Positions 47,637 through 60,923 of a stretch of DNA of 64,000 nt are shown here, piece by piece. Both the position numbers and the translations under genes were made by a program. Each line of letters starts with the position of its first letter. Within the stretch, counting starts at the first letter, position 1. The DNA is from Chlamydomonas reinhardtii (Eukaryota > Chlorophyta > Chlorophyceae > Chlamydomonadales > Chlamydomonadaceae): NCBI RefSeq assembly GCF_000002595.2, contig NC_057009.1:4977283-5041282 (forward strand). Direction: 5' to 3'. Below the pieces are notes generated by a model that was not told the DNA's origin, did no database searches, and was given only the letters and a program-made list of their open reading frames with translations.

Positions 47637-50600
47637 TTAGCTGAGGTCGAAGCCGGCGCCGCTGGTGACCGCGTACAGCAGCTTCTCGCGCATCTGGGCC
47701 ACGGTGCGATAGGGCGGCAGCTTGAGCAGGTTCATGCAGGTGGAGGCGGTGGGCAGGCGCTGCGTGGCGGCGGGGTCCAGCATGCCGCCGCTCATCTGCA
47801 CACACAGCCGCGGCTCCAGGTACCTGTGGCGGCGTTGTGGCGGAGACAAGTGGATGGGCAGGCGGGCGGGGTTTTGCAGGGATGAGCATGCACCGTACGT
47901 ACAGTGGAGGAGTAGGTGCGGCAGATAGAAGGGTCGGTGAGCGTTTTAAGAGCCAAGCAAAGTCAGCTAGGCGATGAATTGGCAGGCGTGCACTGCTGGG
48001 ACCTCATCATATACCAAGAGCAGTACCGCAGTGCGGCATTGTTGGCAAGGCAGGTCTACCCCCTCACGCAACCAGACAGCAAGCCGCGCCGCACCTGAAG
48101 CCCAGCAGCGGCGCGCGGCTGCAGGAGGTGACGAACTTGAGGAACTTGCCCTGCTCCTCTGGCGTGAAGCTGGCGAGAGCCTCCCACAGGCAGTGGATGA
48201 CGGGGTGGTCTGCAGCCGACGGCCGACAAGGCGCGGGGCAGGTGGAGGCGCAGTCAGGTGCACAGCCGCCAGCCGACAGGGATAAAACATTGTGCCCTTG
48301 TTACTAAACCGGCTGCTGAGCAGCCAAGCCGCGGCCGGCACTGGCCTATTCAAACTAGCCGACTGGCCCATGACGACCGCCCTCCCGTGTTCGCCCCGAG
48401 CCTCCGACGATCCACCTTCCCCGGCTGGCCGCGCTCACCAGGGTGGTAACCTCCCGCGTACTCGACGTGCTGCTGCAGGTCCGCCAGGTCCAGGGCGCTG
48501 TCGGCTCCGCTGATGAGCGTCTGCAGCTCCTCGCCGCTGAACATGGAAACCCAGGTGCGCGGGATGAGCTCGTAGAAGCCCGACAGGAAGGCGGACACGG
48601 CCGGCCGCGGCGCCACGTTCAGCCTGGGCGGAGGGAAGAGAAGAGGCGCAACGAAGATAAATGCGGTTGAAGACCATGAGGAGTGGCGACCATCAGTGAA
48701 ATTTGGCCAGGAGAACGCGGCGATGAGAGAGACTGCAAGTGCGTGCGCGTGTGGTTCCGCCCACATCCCGGCCGCCTCGTCAGTCTGTCCCCCCCCCCCG
48801 CGCGGCCCGGCCTCACTTGTAGTGCGCCACGCGGTGTATGTACTCGCGCACGTTGTCGGCCGTGACAGCAATGCTGCGGCCGCCCGGCTTCAGCTCCACC
48901 TCGGCGTGCGGGTCGCCCAGCGCCGCCGCGACCTCGTCAGCCACCTGCGCCGTCAGGTGATAGTGCCTGGCTTGGCAACCTTCCTGGACCCCCGCCGTAC
49001 CTAGCCCGACCCGCTCATGTAATTCATCCCCCACCCCTTGCTGCAAGTGCAAGCGCAAGTGCAAGGCTACCCGCGGCCGTCGTGCTGCCCTGCCCTGCCC
49101 TGTCCTGCCCTGCCACCCACCACGAAAGTGAGCCCCAGGTCCATGGCCGCCGAGTCCGCGCCCCCGTCACCGCCCACCGCGCCGCCGCCGCCCGCCGCCG
49201 AGGCCGTGGCCGAGGCCGACAGCAGGTGCTCGCGGAGCCGCAGCAGGTTGCGGTAGAGCTCGGGGTCCAGAGTGGGCAGGTCGTTCAGGTCGCAGTGGGC
49301 GCCGCGGAAGCGCTTGAGGAAGAAGCCTGTAGCAGCCATGGCGCCGGTGGCGGGGTTGGGACCGCAGGAGGCGTCAGTGGAGGCCAGCCCATGGCCACCG
49401 ACCCACCCATATCGCCCACGTCCCTCCACACAACTGCTCCAACCCCTCCGCCCGGTCCCCAACAATGTGGGACCTAATCGTAAGGCTCGGGCATGTAATA
49501 CCCCCTGCACCTCGTCTATCTTATCATGCATGGAACCCCCCCCCCTTCGCTCCCGTCTTGCATGCCTGGCCATCCCCCCCCACCGCCCCTCCCCGCGCTC
49601 TTACCCGCCAGCGGCAGCTCCAGCAGCACGTTCTCGTACATGGCCTTGCCCAGCATGCGCCCCAGGAATGCCAGCAGCCGCGGCGCGTCCTCCACCACAC
49701 ACATGGCGGCGGGGTTGGGGTACAGCTGGTGCGCGGCGTTGGAGGCGAACAGGCCGTACTCGGCACTGAGGCCGGCGCGCATGAGCTCCTCCATGAAGTC
49801 CTTGAACAGGCCGCCGCCGTCCTGTGTGCGGCGGAGGAAGGGAAGGAATGAGCAGGTGAGGCAGGTGAGGCGGATGCGGTGAGGAGGTCGGCGACGTGAC
49901 GGCAGGGTTTGGAGGAGGCGGGCACAGAGGCGGCACAGACACCGGCGATGGCAGCTATGGCCTTGCTATGACCTTAACTCGCAGTGGGTAGACGGTGAGA
50001 CACCCACACCCACTCCGGCGTCCATTCCCACACCACACCCAGTGCATGCCACGCCACCACGCCCCGGCGGCACCCACCACGCCCGCCTCCGGCTGGCCGT
50101 GCGCGTCAATGAACATGATGCGCACTCGGCCGCGCAGCCGCTCGCCCAGGGAGTTGAGGCGGTCGAAGCCGTCGAACAGCAACTGGTCGCGGCGTATGGG
50201 CACGAAGCGGTTGCCCAGCCCCGCCTCCAACATGCCCATCTCCAAGAAGCGGCTGTCCTCCTGCGCGCGGTACTCCTGCGGGGCGGCGGAGCGGACGGCA
50301 AGCGGCAGCGGAGGGAAAGGCGAGCAGGGTGACTTGGTGGGCTAGAACAGGACGGTAGTGGCGGCGCCCGGAAAGGCGGCAGTAAAGCAGGGTACCCATG
50401 GGGCGTAAGTGGGTCAGGGCCTGTCATGCGGCAGCCCTCCGACAGATACAGCCCTCGGCTTTTGTTTTGTGCGCACCGCCCAGCCACCCGCCCCGGCGCC
50501 GCGTGCCGCCGCTCACCTCTCGCTCCTTGCCCACCATGAGCTGGAACAGCCGGGCCCGGTCTGCGAAGGGCACCAGGTAGGGCGCGTGCGCCAGCACCTG

Positions 50601-53600
50601 CCACACCCGCGACGTGCCGTCCTCGCGCCCGGCGCTGCTGCGGCTGCTGCTGGCCTCCGTCAGGAACCTGCAGAGGGGGCAGGCCAGGACGCGCACGGCG
50701 GGCGAAAGGGTCAGCACGCGTTCCTCCGCACGTTGGGGCTGATGAGTGTGATGACAGAGACTGCCCTATAGGCGTGTCTGTAAGCAATCCCAGCAAGCAG
50801 GTGACTGACGCGCCCAAACCGCCCCACCCCGCGCTTTATTTTGGGATTTGAATGAACTACCCCCACGCACCCACGCACACACGCACACCTGTCAGGCGCC
50901 AGCGCTGTGGCGTGGAAGGCCTCTGTCGGGCAGAACGCCTGGCGGCAGTTGCGCTCATACAGGATGCCGAACAGCTTCCCGCCGTGGCGCGCCAGCACCG
51001 CGTGCAGCGCCTCGCCTGCCGTGCTGTGCTCCGTCTCAAAGTCCGACCACAGCACGTGCCACAGGCTGTCGCGCAGCATGGCCAGGAAGCCTGCGCAGCA
51101 GCGCGCGCATCAGCAACTGGGCTTTAGAACAAGAACGCAACGCAGTGCCACATGCGGCGGCTGGCGGTGGCAACTTCGCCAACCATTCCTGTAGACACCC
51201 GGACGCCCCCTTGCTTGCTTGTCGCCCGCATGAACGTCCCCACAAAGACCGCATACCGTACACAAAAGTTTGCATCAAGCCTGCCTTCACCGTAACCCTC
51301 CTGGATCCACCACCTCACCCGCCTCCGGCGCCGCGCTGTCGTATAACTGCTGCAGTGCCAGCGGCCGCTGAGAGCCGGGGGTGCCGTTGCCGTAGAACTC
51401 GTCCAGCGTGGTGGTGGTCACGTGCACCGTGAAGATGCCGCACGCCACCGCCAGCGGCAACAGCCACCCCAGCTCCTCCGCCATGCGCGGGCGCCAGCCG
51501 GGGCCGCCGCCACCGCCACCGCCCGCGCCACCTAACCCCGCCCCGTCCGCCCCGGCCCCGTCCTCGCCGCAGCCGGTCCCGTTGTTGTTCCGCGACCCCT
51601 GCCGGCTCAGCGCCAGCCCCTGCTGCCCGCCCGACAGCTCCACCTCCATGGGCGCGGCGCCGCTGCAGTTGAAGCTGCTGCTGGTGCTGACAGAGGCCTT
51701 GGTGCCGCACGGGCTCAGGCCGGGCAGGCAGCTGCCGGCGCCGCTGAGCCCTGACGCCGGCGGCGACGCGTCGGGCAGCCAGGTGATGCCGACGATGTCG
51801 GCCAGGCGCGCCGGGCGCAGAAAGGACCACCACATGCGCTCCGCGAAGTCGCACGACAGCGCCAGGCCCAGCATCACGCGCTGCCGCTGCCCCGGCAGCT
51901 GGCACAGCTGGTGCACCAGCTCCGCCACCGCGTGCGCCGCCTCCGCCGCCTCCAGCAGCGAGCTGGTCGACGGCGGCGTCAGCGCCAGCGCAGCACCCAC
52001 CGCGCCCGGAAGCTGCACACCCGCGCCGGCGGCCGCCGCGGCCGCACCCAGGCTGACGCGGCCCAGGCTGCCGGCGGTGGTGAGCGAGCCGGCGCGCATG
52101 GGCGGCGAGCCGCCCAGCGTCATGAAGTATCCGCCACTGGGGGAGGTGGACAATGACATGGCGCCGCCCGTGGCGTAGCCCGACGCCGACGTGTTGGCCG
52201 AGCCCTGCCCCAGCCCGGCGCCGCCGCCCCCACCCCCGCCAGCCGAGCCGGGCGCCGTCACGGGTAGCAGCACCGTGACCAGCTGCTTGAGCAGCTGCCG
52301 GCCGCTCATGCCGGTCAGGCCCTGCACGCCGTCGATGATGGAGCGCGGCAGCGCGCCCGCCGCCCCGGGCGCCAGGGTCAGGCGCGCCAGACCCAGCGAG
52401 CCGCACGCCCCCTCGTCCACTTCGTCCTCGTCGTCGTCGACCGCGACGGCGCCGCCTCCTGCCGCGGCGCCTTCCCCAAAGAACGGGCTGAGCGGCAGTA
52501 GCGACACCAGAGCGTGCAGCACCCGCGCCGTCGCCAGTGCCGGCGCGCGTAGCGTGCCCGGCGCCGCCGCCGCTGCGGCCGTCTTGTCCTGCTGCAGCAG
52601 CCGCGGCCCCACTGCGAGCACGTTCGCCACTAGCACCGCCACCGCCGCGCCGCTGCCGCCCGGCAGCCCTGCTGCGCCGTCAGGCGGCAGGAACGCCGTC
52701 AGCCGGCCCGGCCCCGCCGCCGCCAGCCAGCCCAGTGCCGTGCGTGTTACGCGCGGCGCCACCGGCTGCAGCGACGCACAGCGCGCCCACAGGTCCGGCA
52801 CCAACAGCAAGTTGTGCAGGGATTGCTCAGGCGCCGCGGCGACCCAGGATTTGAGTGCCAGCAGCCGCACCGCGAGCTGCGTCACCAGCGCCTCCACATA
52901 GGGTTTGGGCGCCACGGTGTGCAGCACCGTCGGCGGCTGGTGGGACAGGCCCAGCGCGGGTGCGGCGATCGGCCCATGTGCGTGTTTGTCCACGTGCGCA
53001 ACCCCGTGCCCGTGACCCCGGGGCTGGATGTAGTGCAGCGGGCCGTGACTGTGGTGGTGCCCCTGGCGGCCGGCGGCGACTGCGGCGGCGATGCCGGACG
53101 CCGCCGGTGCCTGCTGCGGCTGCGGCATGAACACCGCCACTAGCAGCAGGAAGAGGTGGCGGCACATGCCGGCCTCCGCCAGGTGCCCCAGCACCGCCCC
53201 GGACAAGGTGGTGGCCTGCGGCTTGCCCAGCACGCCCGCATACACGTCCGGCGACACCAGCAGCAGCACGCACTCCTGCAGCGCGCCCGCAACGCCGCCG
53301 CTGGCCGCGTCTAGGGGCGCTGCCAGCCGCGCCGCCGCCAGCACTGGCGCCAGAGCCCTCCTGTATCAACGGACAGCGCACACCCATTTCAGCACATTCT
53401 AGCCATCCAGTGCTGATAACTACCCGTACCCGAGCGACGCCGCACCTGTGACGTGACAGTGTGAGAAGGCACTGCAGCGCCAGCTCCTTCAGTCGGTACA
53501 TCAGCGCCGCCCGGCTGTCCGCCACATTGTAGGCCGTCACGAACTGAGACCAGTCATCTGCGTGCAAGTATGTGAGCAAACAAAGTATGGTACCGTGCAG

Positions 53601-54354
53601 GCATGGCAGTGAGGTGCTTTGCTTCGCAAACCGGACCCCTGCAATACCCCTGCTATACCCCTGCAATACCCCTTCCGTACCGGTCTTGCTCGCCAGCGCA
53701 ACCACCCTCGCCACGCTGGCCAGTCGTTGCAAGTCCTGAACAGGGTCATAGAAGAACAGCAGGGTCCCGAGGGCACCTCCCGCTCCCAGGCTGAGGCAGT
53801 CTCTGCAAGGCAAAAGGCACGGTGACGGTGTGTCAGCAGGCGGCTGCCAACCGCAGCGCACAGCGCCACCCGAACCAGGGTTTGCATAGCTCCCGCTTAC
53901 CCTGCCTCCAGCAGCTGCCCCTCCACGCCATAGCGCTCATCCCACGCCTTGCGGGTACTGGCCTTCGTTGACTCTCGCGAGAACCAGCCACGCCAGGCTG
54001 CCTGCAACGTGGCGCGAACAGATGCTTCGTCGTCTTGCATGTACAAGCCCAAGGGCAAATTGCGTGTGTTGTATACTCATCAAGTCATAGGAGGATTCAA
54101 CGCCAAGACACCTTAGGACCAAACAGGCTTGCTTGTTCGCGTGAATCCCGAGACCTCGAGAAGGTTTCTGCGCTCACCTGAATTACAACCGCACTCTTTT
54201 GCTCAAGCTTCTGCCGCTTACGCCTCTCCCTCTCCTCCCTGGCTTTTTGGAGCTCCTCTTGCGCGGAGAGCTCAACCCGAGACCTACCGCCTCGTCCCCC
54301 AAAGGTAGAGCCCCCGCGATGGGTGGGCCTGCTGCCAGTTCCAGGGAAAAACAT
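47637..54354 (-). CDS. HECT-type E3 ubiquitin ligase with IQ motif (UPL6/7, UBE3B/C type), 14 exons, 1380 aa
   Basis: Starts [15 protein letters not shown] at 54354, with Arg/Lys/Glu-rich helices and an IQ motif ([11 protein letters not shown], about 58-68) split by the first intron, exactly the N-terminal layout of plant UPL6/UPL7 and animal UBE3B/UBE3C. Exon 5 (51319-53360) encodes a long helical region with Gly/Ala/Ser inserts. The C-terminal HECT domain is complete: [81 protein letters not shown], then [16 protein letters not shown] with the catalytic Cys at about 1348 and the end GAGFDLS. It accepts ubiquitin from an E2 on that Cys and transfers it to substrates; IQ motifs bind calmodulin-like proteins. 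All phases agree. Confidence 0.94.
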
Positions 54355-54973
54355 TTGATAAGCTGGAAGGCTTCACCATCACGCGTCGGTGAAGTGAGTC
54401 TGCCAGGTGCAGGCTTTGCTTTAGTCTTCTTGATTACAATTCGTGCTCATATGCGGCGTTGACAATTGTCAGACTTGTTTACAGTGAAAAACTCGCGACC
54501 TGTGTCGCGATTGTGCAAAACCCTCGCTTGGATCTGGCTGCCAGCGTGCACTTGTATATCATCTCGCACCCTGGTCGACCGTGGTCTATTACTGCACAAT
54601 CAAAAGCGCGATACCTGCACATAAGAGCTTGTCGACAGACTGCCTTTCATGTAACGAAGCCTTTCTTCCTAGTTATCGCTGAATTTATAGAAGTTCATTT
54701 TATCATAACAAATAGTCAACATCATCGTCGCAACCTTGCGTGCACGTAATACATGCTTCGGGCGCTGGCGACATGCGAGCACCTCGCGTAATGACATACG
54801 CCGCAAGGCGATAGAAGGCCATAAGGAAGGAAGCGAGCTGTGTTTACAGGCAGTGGGACATCCGCGGCTTGCCAAAGCGGCCGTGGGCAGGGGCTTACGG
54901 CAACGCGCCCCTAGGCAGTCGACGCACTGGCGCTCGCAACTACTGGCGCCCGTGAGCCGGCGCGGCGGCCACT
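54355..54973. other. Divergent promoter region, HECT ligase and WD40 genes
   Basis: The two genes start on opposite strands at 54354 and 54974. The left 400 bp are relatively AT-rich for this genome. No other feature seen. Confidence 0.5.
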
Positions 54974-57900
54974 ATGTACAGTGACGATGAGGAGGCGGAG
55001 ATAGCGGTGGACATCAAGCGACTGTAAGCCATGTCGGACCACGTGTCAGTCAGGGGGGGGAGTACTAGCACGTACACTGGGTGCGCGACTTCCTGGTTGG
55101 CGTGATCCTGCCGTTGGGGCAGGTGGCCCAGCGCAATTTTGGAGTTGTAGGCCCGATTGTCCTGATTGTGCCTACAGCTGGGATGTCAAGATACCGCTGC
55201 TGAGCCAGGGCCAGAAGGAGCCGCTAAAAGCTGTCATCTCGGCCGCAAAGAACAAGGCAAGTTCTGGGGCTGAGTGCGTGGGGGCTGCGGGCCAAACGGC
55301 CGATGCCTCGCACCAGGTCAAGCGCCGCGGGATCCAAAACGCACAGCTGGTTGCGTGGGCAATGTTCCTCACCCATACCCCTTCCTCAGGAGGGAGCGGG
55401 TCACGGTTGAAGTGAGAGACACACCCGTACACAACTCAAACTTGCACCTCGTGATCCGCTTCAGGACCCATCTGTGGTGTGCACGCACTATGACGTGGAC
55501 CGGCGGCGCTTCTTTTACGGCATGGACAACGGTGCCGTGTGTTTCTGGCCGCTCGATCAGTCCAGGTACACACTTGCATGATGGCTTCCGTGCTGCAGCG
55601 TGACGCACCAACAGCGGCTGATACCTGGCGCACGTACTGCGCTGTCTTGAAGTCCAGCCTTTATCAGCTAGAACATTCGCAGCTCCAAGGGTTGAGCTCG
55701 TTGTGGCCGTGTGGGGCTGTGCCTGAAGCATGCGCGTCCGCCTGTACTTGCACGCGCTGCGTGGCGGCCGCAGGCCCAACACCAGCCGCTTCGTGGGCGC
55801 GCACAAGGGGCCGGTGTCGGCCATATGCACGCCGCGCAAAGGCGACGGCCAGCTGGGCAAGGCGGGACTGATCGTGACGGGCAGTGTGGACAGCAGCATC
55901 AAGATATGGGACTACCAGGGCAAGGTCATTCTGGATCCTACGGTGCGTGTATGCAGGTTTGCGGGGCCGTGGGGCAGCGGGCACCACCGGCGCCTTGCGA
56001 CAGTGGGGAGGAATGAAAAGGCCACACGACGGGTGCCGGGCGCTGCAGCGCTGCGTGCACGCTGACTGCATAGATGGTAGTGGCGCAGCTTGTAACCGGG
56101 GGGGGGGGTTAGGAAGACGGGAGCGTCCTTGCCCGCCCGGCCCTCTGCGTTATGCCTCGTATGGAAGGGTCTTGTGCGCTCTGCGATTCGGTGCAGGTGT
56201 GCGTGCAAACCCTGTATGGTCACAGCGGCACGGTGACTGCGCTGGTGATCCTGGGTGACTACATCGTCAGCAGCAGCACGGACGGCTCCATCAAGATGTG
56301 GCGCCAGGAGGAGGGCCGAGGCCAGCTGGTGTACCCCTGGTTCGAGCTGCAGGTGTGCCCGGCGGGAGGCTGGGGGGCTGCGGGGATGTGGCTGTGTTTG
56401 GGGGAGAGATGGGGCACGGCCCCACACCGCCCAATCCTAGTACGTAGGTCGGTGCGGTGAGGTGCGCAAGCAGTGGCCGGGACAGTGAGTGAAGCAGCTT
56501 GCGAGCTCAATATGCTTGAATGCTGAGCTAGGTTGAGGGCCAGAGCTCTGTGAACTGAAGTCTTGCCGCCTCCCTGTCCTCCCGCCTGTCTCAGGCCACT
56601 GTCGCGGGCATGGAGGGCTGGGTGCGCTGCATGGCGTACGACAGCAGTGGGGCGGTGGGCGACCTGGGAGCCGTATTCGCGGCGGACGAGTCGGGCGGCG
56701 TGACCAAGGTGCTGCCGGAGGCGGTGTGGGACGACAGCATACAGCGGTAAGGCACGAGTAGAGGGCGGAGGCGGGAGGCGGGTACAGGGGCTCCTGCCTC
56801 AGCCAGGAGGAGCGTGGGGAAGCGAAATACGCACGTACTGCTTTTAGGTGCTCCAGCTGCTTGCAACTGCGCGCGCGTGTCTTGGCGTTGCTCCTGCGCC
56901 ACTGGCAGGCTGTCCACCCGCATGGACTTCAAGATTGACCAGCGGGTGGAGCGGCTGCACGACCGCGGCATCAGCGTCATCCGATACGTGGCCAAGTGAG
57001 CGCACGGTGCACTGGGTTCCTGGGTTGCCGAGTTGCTGGGACATATTCGTCGGGCTCGGGCATTGTCAACATCGTCTCGCCTCTAGTTAATCATGCAACC
57101 CCGCTAACTAGTCATGCCTGGAATCGCGCTCCCCTCCTGCTGCTGCCCCCAGGTGGGACATGGTGCTGACGGTGGCGTACGACCAGTGCCTCCGCGCCTA
57201 CGACGTCAAGTCCTCACAGGTCCGGCATGCCTGGGTCAATGAACGCGGCTGTCAGTTCACCACCCTCGAGATCAACATTGAATTCGACGAGGTGGGGAAA
57301 CTTTGTGTGTTTGTGTGTGTGTGTGTGCGTGTGTGTGTGTGTGTGTGTGTGAGTATGTGTGAATAGCACAAAGGAGAGGGTCGACACGCGTACAAGATGC
57401 ATGTGTGTGTGTGTGTGAGTTCGTGCCTGCGGCCGCGTATGCAGCATCCGCAACGATGTACACCTGCCGTCTCTGCTTCCGGCTGTCGCACGCGACCCAA
57501 TGCCTGTTGTCCCATCTGCCCCGTCCCCCCACCTGCCCCTTCCGCCCACCTGCCCCACACAGGTGCTGGCGGGCGACACCAGCGGCGTGCTGTCCATCTT
57601 CTCAGTCCGCACCGGCCGCCTCATGGTCACCAAGCAGCTGGTGGCGCCGCCCGGAGGCGCAGCCGCCAGCCGCCGCGGCGTCAACGCGCACGCCTCCGCC
57701 GCCTCGGGCTCCGGCACGGGGTCGGGTCCCAGCGGCATCCTGTCTGTGACGGCGGTGCTGGGCCGGCAGCTGTATGCGGTGACCACGGCTCGCGAGCTGT
57801 CGCTGTGGCTCATAGAGCACGAGCTGGAGTACAACGTGGCGCGGGGCGGGCACGACAAGGCGCTCATCAGCCTGTACAGCTGCTCCGGAGGCGTGGTGCG

Positions 57901-60900
57901 TGTGCGTGTGTGTCTGTGTGTGTGCGTGTGTGCGTGTTAAAGAGCACAAGGAAAACATTACGCGTAGGACAGTGTAGACAGTGCGTGTGTGTGTATATGC
58001 ATGCGTGCTAGGGAAGCACGAAGGCGTGTGCGTGCATGCGTATGGTTTACGGAGGCGTTGGGGTCCGCCTCGGTCACGGGTTAGGGCAGGGGCCAGGTTG
58101 AGTTTCTATCCGTCTTATCTCAACACGCTTTCCGCACACGCAGCGCTTCACACGCGCCCGCATTCCCCCTCCCCCTCCCGTCCCCTAGGCCGGCCCCGGC
58201 GGCGACCACGACTACCGCATCTTCTCCGCCTCCATCGACAACACGGTGCGGCTGTGGGACCCGTACGACATGGCCTGCATCCGCGTCATGGAGGAGCTGA
58301 GCTCGGAGATCAGCGCCATGACGTTCTACGAGGGATGGAACCTGCTGGTCACAGGTGGGCGAGGCGGCCGGACGACGGGGGTGGGGCGGGGGGTAGCCGT
58401 CCATGAACAGCGAAGTGGTTTAGTCACAAGTATGACGGACGTGGGGATGGGGCAGTAAAGAAGGGGTATGAGTACAAGATGGGGAGAAAGACGGCGGGTC
58501 GGACGCGTGGAAAGGAGGAGAGGAGTGTGCATGGCAGTGCCTATGGCAATCGGAGCCGTCCCCGAACGAACTGCCAGTAGTTGTACTGAAGAGGTGAGGA
58601 GCTTGGTACCTGGGCTTGCCCTTGCCCTACCCTGCCACCTACCCATGGCCCGCACCGACGCACCGACACCGCAGGCCACGACAACGGCGACATCCGGCTG
58701 TGGAACCTGGACACCGGCTCGACGACAACGCTGCGGCAGCACACCAACACCGTCACCTCGCTGGAGCTGGGTAAGTGGCGCCGCGAGGGGGGGGGAGGCA
58801 CTTGGGGGGGGGCACTGTGTGGGCACAGCCGCGCTGGGAGCCTGTTTCGAGGGGTATCGCACAAACCCCACGACGCGCAAGCCAGTACCCGGACTCACGG
58901 CATTCTGCGTGCCTGCTGCCTTCGCGCGCCGCCACCCTGTGCATCTGCAATAACCACTCCGTCTTGAATTGCCGCGCCTCTCCCACTCTGCAGCGCTGGT
59001 CCACCGCAATGAGGAGCTGCTGATCAGCGGCTCCTACGACGGCTGGGTGGTGCTGTGGGACATACGCAGCCTGAGGGGCGAGGAGCCGCACATGGTGGCC
59101 AAGTTCCGGGCGCACGGCCCAGACACGTCCAACGGCCTGGCCTCCGGCAGCAGCAACGGCAGGGGCGCGGCCGAGGCAGCGGCCGCAGGCGGCAGCAGCG
59201 GCGTGCAGACGCCTGAGCCGGCAGGGCACACCGGCGGGGCTGCAGCATCGACGTCACTGTCGCGCAGTGAAGCGGCAAAGGCGGCGGGCGTGGCGATGGG
59301 CCTGGGCCCCAGTGCGGTGGCGGCGCTGCAGGGGGCGCTGGGGGGGCCGGACACCGAGATCCTGGCGCTCAAGTTTGACCCGCTCAAAAAGGTCATTGTG
59401 ACGGCCGGTACGGACCGGGTCATCAAGGTGCGGCGGGGCGATCTTCATAGTCATGCAGATGTCGGCGGTTGGTCAACAGGGAGGGGGCTTGCAATGCAGC
59501 AAGGCCAGCACACGGCATGTGCCAGGAAGTGTTTTCCCACTGGCCGCCTTGAACGGACCCATGACTCCTGGCTGTGCTGCGCACGTGCGGCCTGCTGTCG
59601 CCCTCAGGTGTGGGCCGCCACCGGGTACGAGTACCTGGGCTGCCACACGGGGCACACGGACGCGGTGGGCTGTCTGGCGCTGGACTCAAACTTCCTGTTC
59701 AGCGGCAGCGACGACTGCAACATATGCCTGTGGGACACGGTGCCGGCCAGCAGCGCCAGAGCCAGCACCTACGCAGGTGAGCCGCGCGCCGCGCACCTGG
59801 TCGGGGGAGGCTGCAGCGGAAGGCCGCATCGTTAACTTCGCCTTCGATTGGGCAGGGCTACAGCTTGCGGAGTGCGGGCGTTGCTTGCCGTTTCAGAACT
59901 TTACGGATGTCCGCGCTGTGAACCTATGCCTGCACGTCTCGTCGGATGCAGGTCTGCGCACGGGTGCCAGCCCTGGCCCAGCCCTGGCCCACTCCACCTC
60001 GTTGCTGAGCGGGCAGGCCGCAGCAGCCGCAGTGGGTAGCGTCGGCGCCTCCTCCTCCGGTGGCGCGCCGCCGGCCTTTCAGCTGACGTTCAGCGGGCGG
60101 CCGCTCAAGACGCTGAAGGGCCACACCCGCAATGTGACAGGCCTGGACGTGCTTCCCTCCAGCGGCAACCTGGTCAGCTGCTCCCTGGATGGGCAGCTGC
60201 TGGTGTGGGACTACGTGAGCGGAACCGTGCTGCACAGGTGCGGTCGGGCGTGCGGCAGTGGTGCTCGCAGGGTGCTGCGTCACGGTCGAGCCTCTCGAAT
60301 AAAATTGTAGACGAATGGTTGAGCCTCTCGAACAGAACTATAGAAGATGCCGGGCGCTGGCAGGCGTGACCGTCGGGCGTGCCCCAGTAGCCGGCCTGCT
60401 TCTTCAAGCGGCGTGGCGCTTGACCCGGTCTGTCTTCCTTGGCTTTGGCGTGCCCGGCTTACGGCGTCCGGCTTTGGCGTCATGCCGCAGATTCACGCAC
60501 GAGATGGAGGAGTTCAGGTGCCTGGCACTGCGGTACGACCGCCCTGAGGTGCTGGTGGGCACTGTGCAGGTGGGTGGGGGCGGCAATGGTGGGGGGGGGC
60601 CAGGGCGGCTTTCGAGCGCCTGAACTTGGCCCAGGTGGCTCTGGTGCTGTGACGTGACTGCTGCCTCCGCTGCACAGGGTCCGGGTACCTGATGTGTCTT
60701 ATGCAAGCCCTAAAGCCGCAGTACCCGCCACCCCGCTCCGCCTTGCATCGCCCCACAGGCCAGCCTGCTGCGCTACACCATCCACGAGGCAGCTGTGGCG
60801 GTGCCGGCCAAGACGCGGCTGGCGCGCGGGGCGGGGCGGCCAGTGGCTGCGGAGCCGGGTCTGCCTGAGGACCTGGGGAGACTGGCGCTGGAGGAGCAGC

Positions 60901-60923
60901 AGGGCAGCGGGTCAGACGGGTAG
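54974..60923 (+). CDS. WD40-repeat protein, 16 exons, 886 aa
   Basis: The exons 54974-55023, 55178-55256, 55465-55565, 55774-55942, 56197-56352, 56595-56746, 56909-56995, 57153-57291, 57563-57895, 58189-58354, 58675-58770, 58994-59427, 59608-59776, 59952-60237, 60491-60569 and 60759-60923 sum to a whole number of codons. The start is MYSDDEEAEIAVDIKRLWD. At least nine WD-type units are visible, e.g. GSVDSSIKIWDY, SSSTDGSIKMWRQ, SASIDNTVRLWDP, HDNGDIRLWNLD, GSYDGWVVLWDI, GSDDCNICLWDT and SCSLDGQLLVWDY, enough for two beta-propellers. A Gly/Ala/Ser insert lies inside exon 12. The second intron needs a GC donor (AAG|GCAAGT at 55257). It is probably a scaffold in a larger complex; the specific orthologue is not recognised. 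Confidence 0.86.
57304..57351. repeat. (TG)n run in a WD40-gene intron
   Basis: Nearly pure TG repeat starting about 12 bases after the 5' splice site at 57292. The next intron (57896 onward) also opens with a GTGCGTGTG tract. Confidence 0.9.

Noticed and set aside
51315-52406. Second minus-strand frame (363 codons, Arg/Gly-rich) overlapping the HECT gene exon 5
   Set aside because: A shadow of the real frame. The real one joins in phase with HECT exons on both sides.
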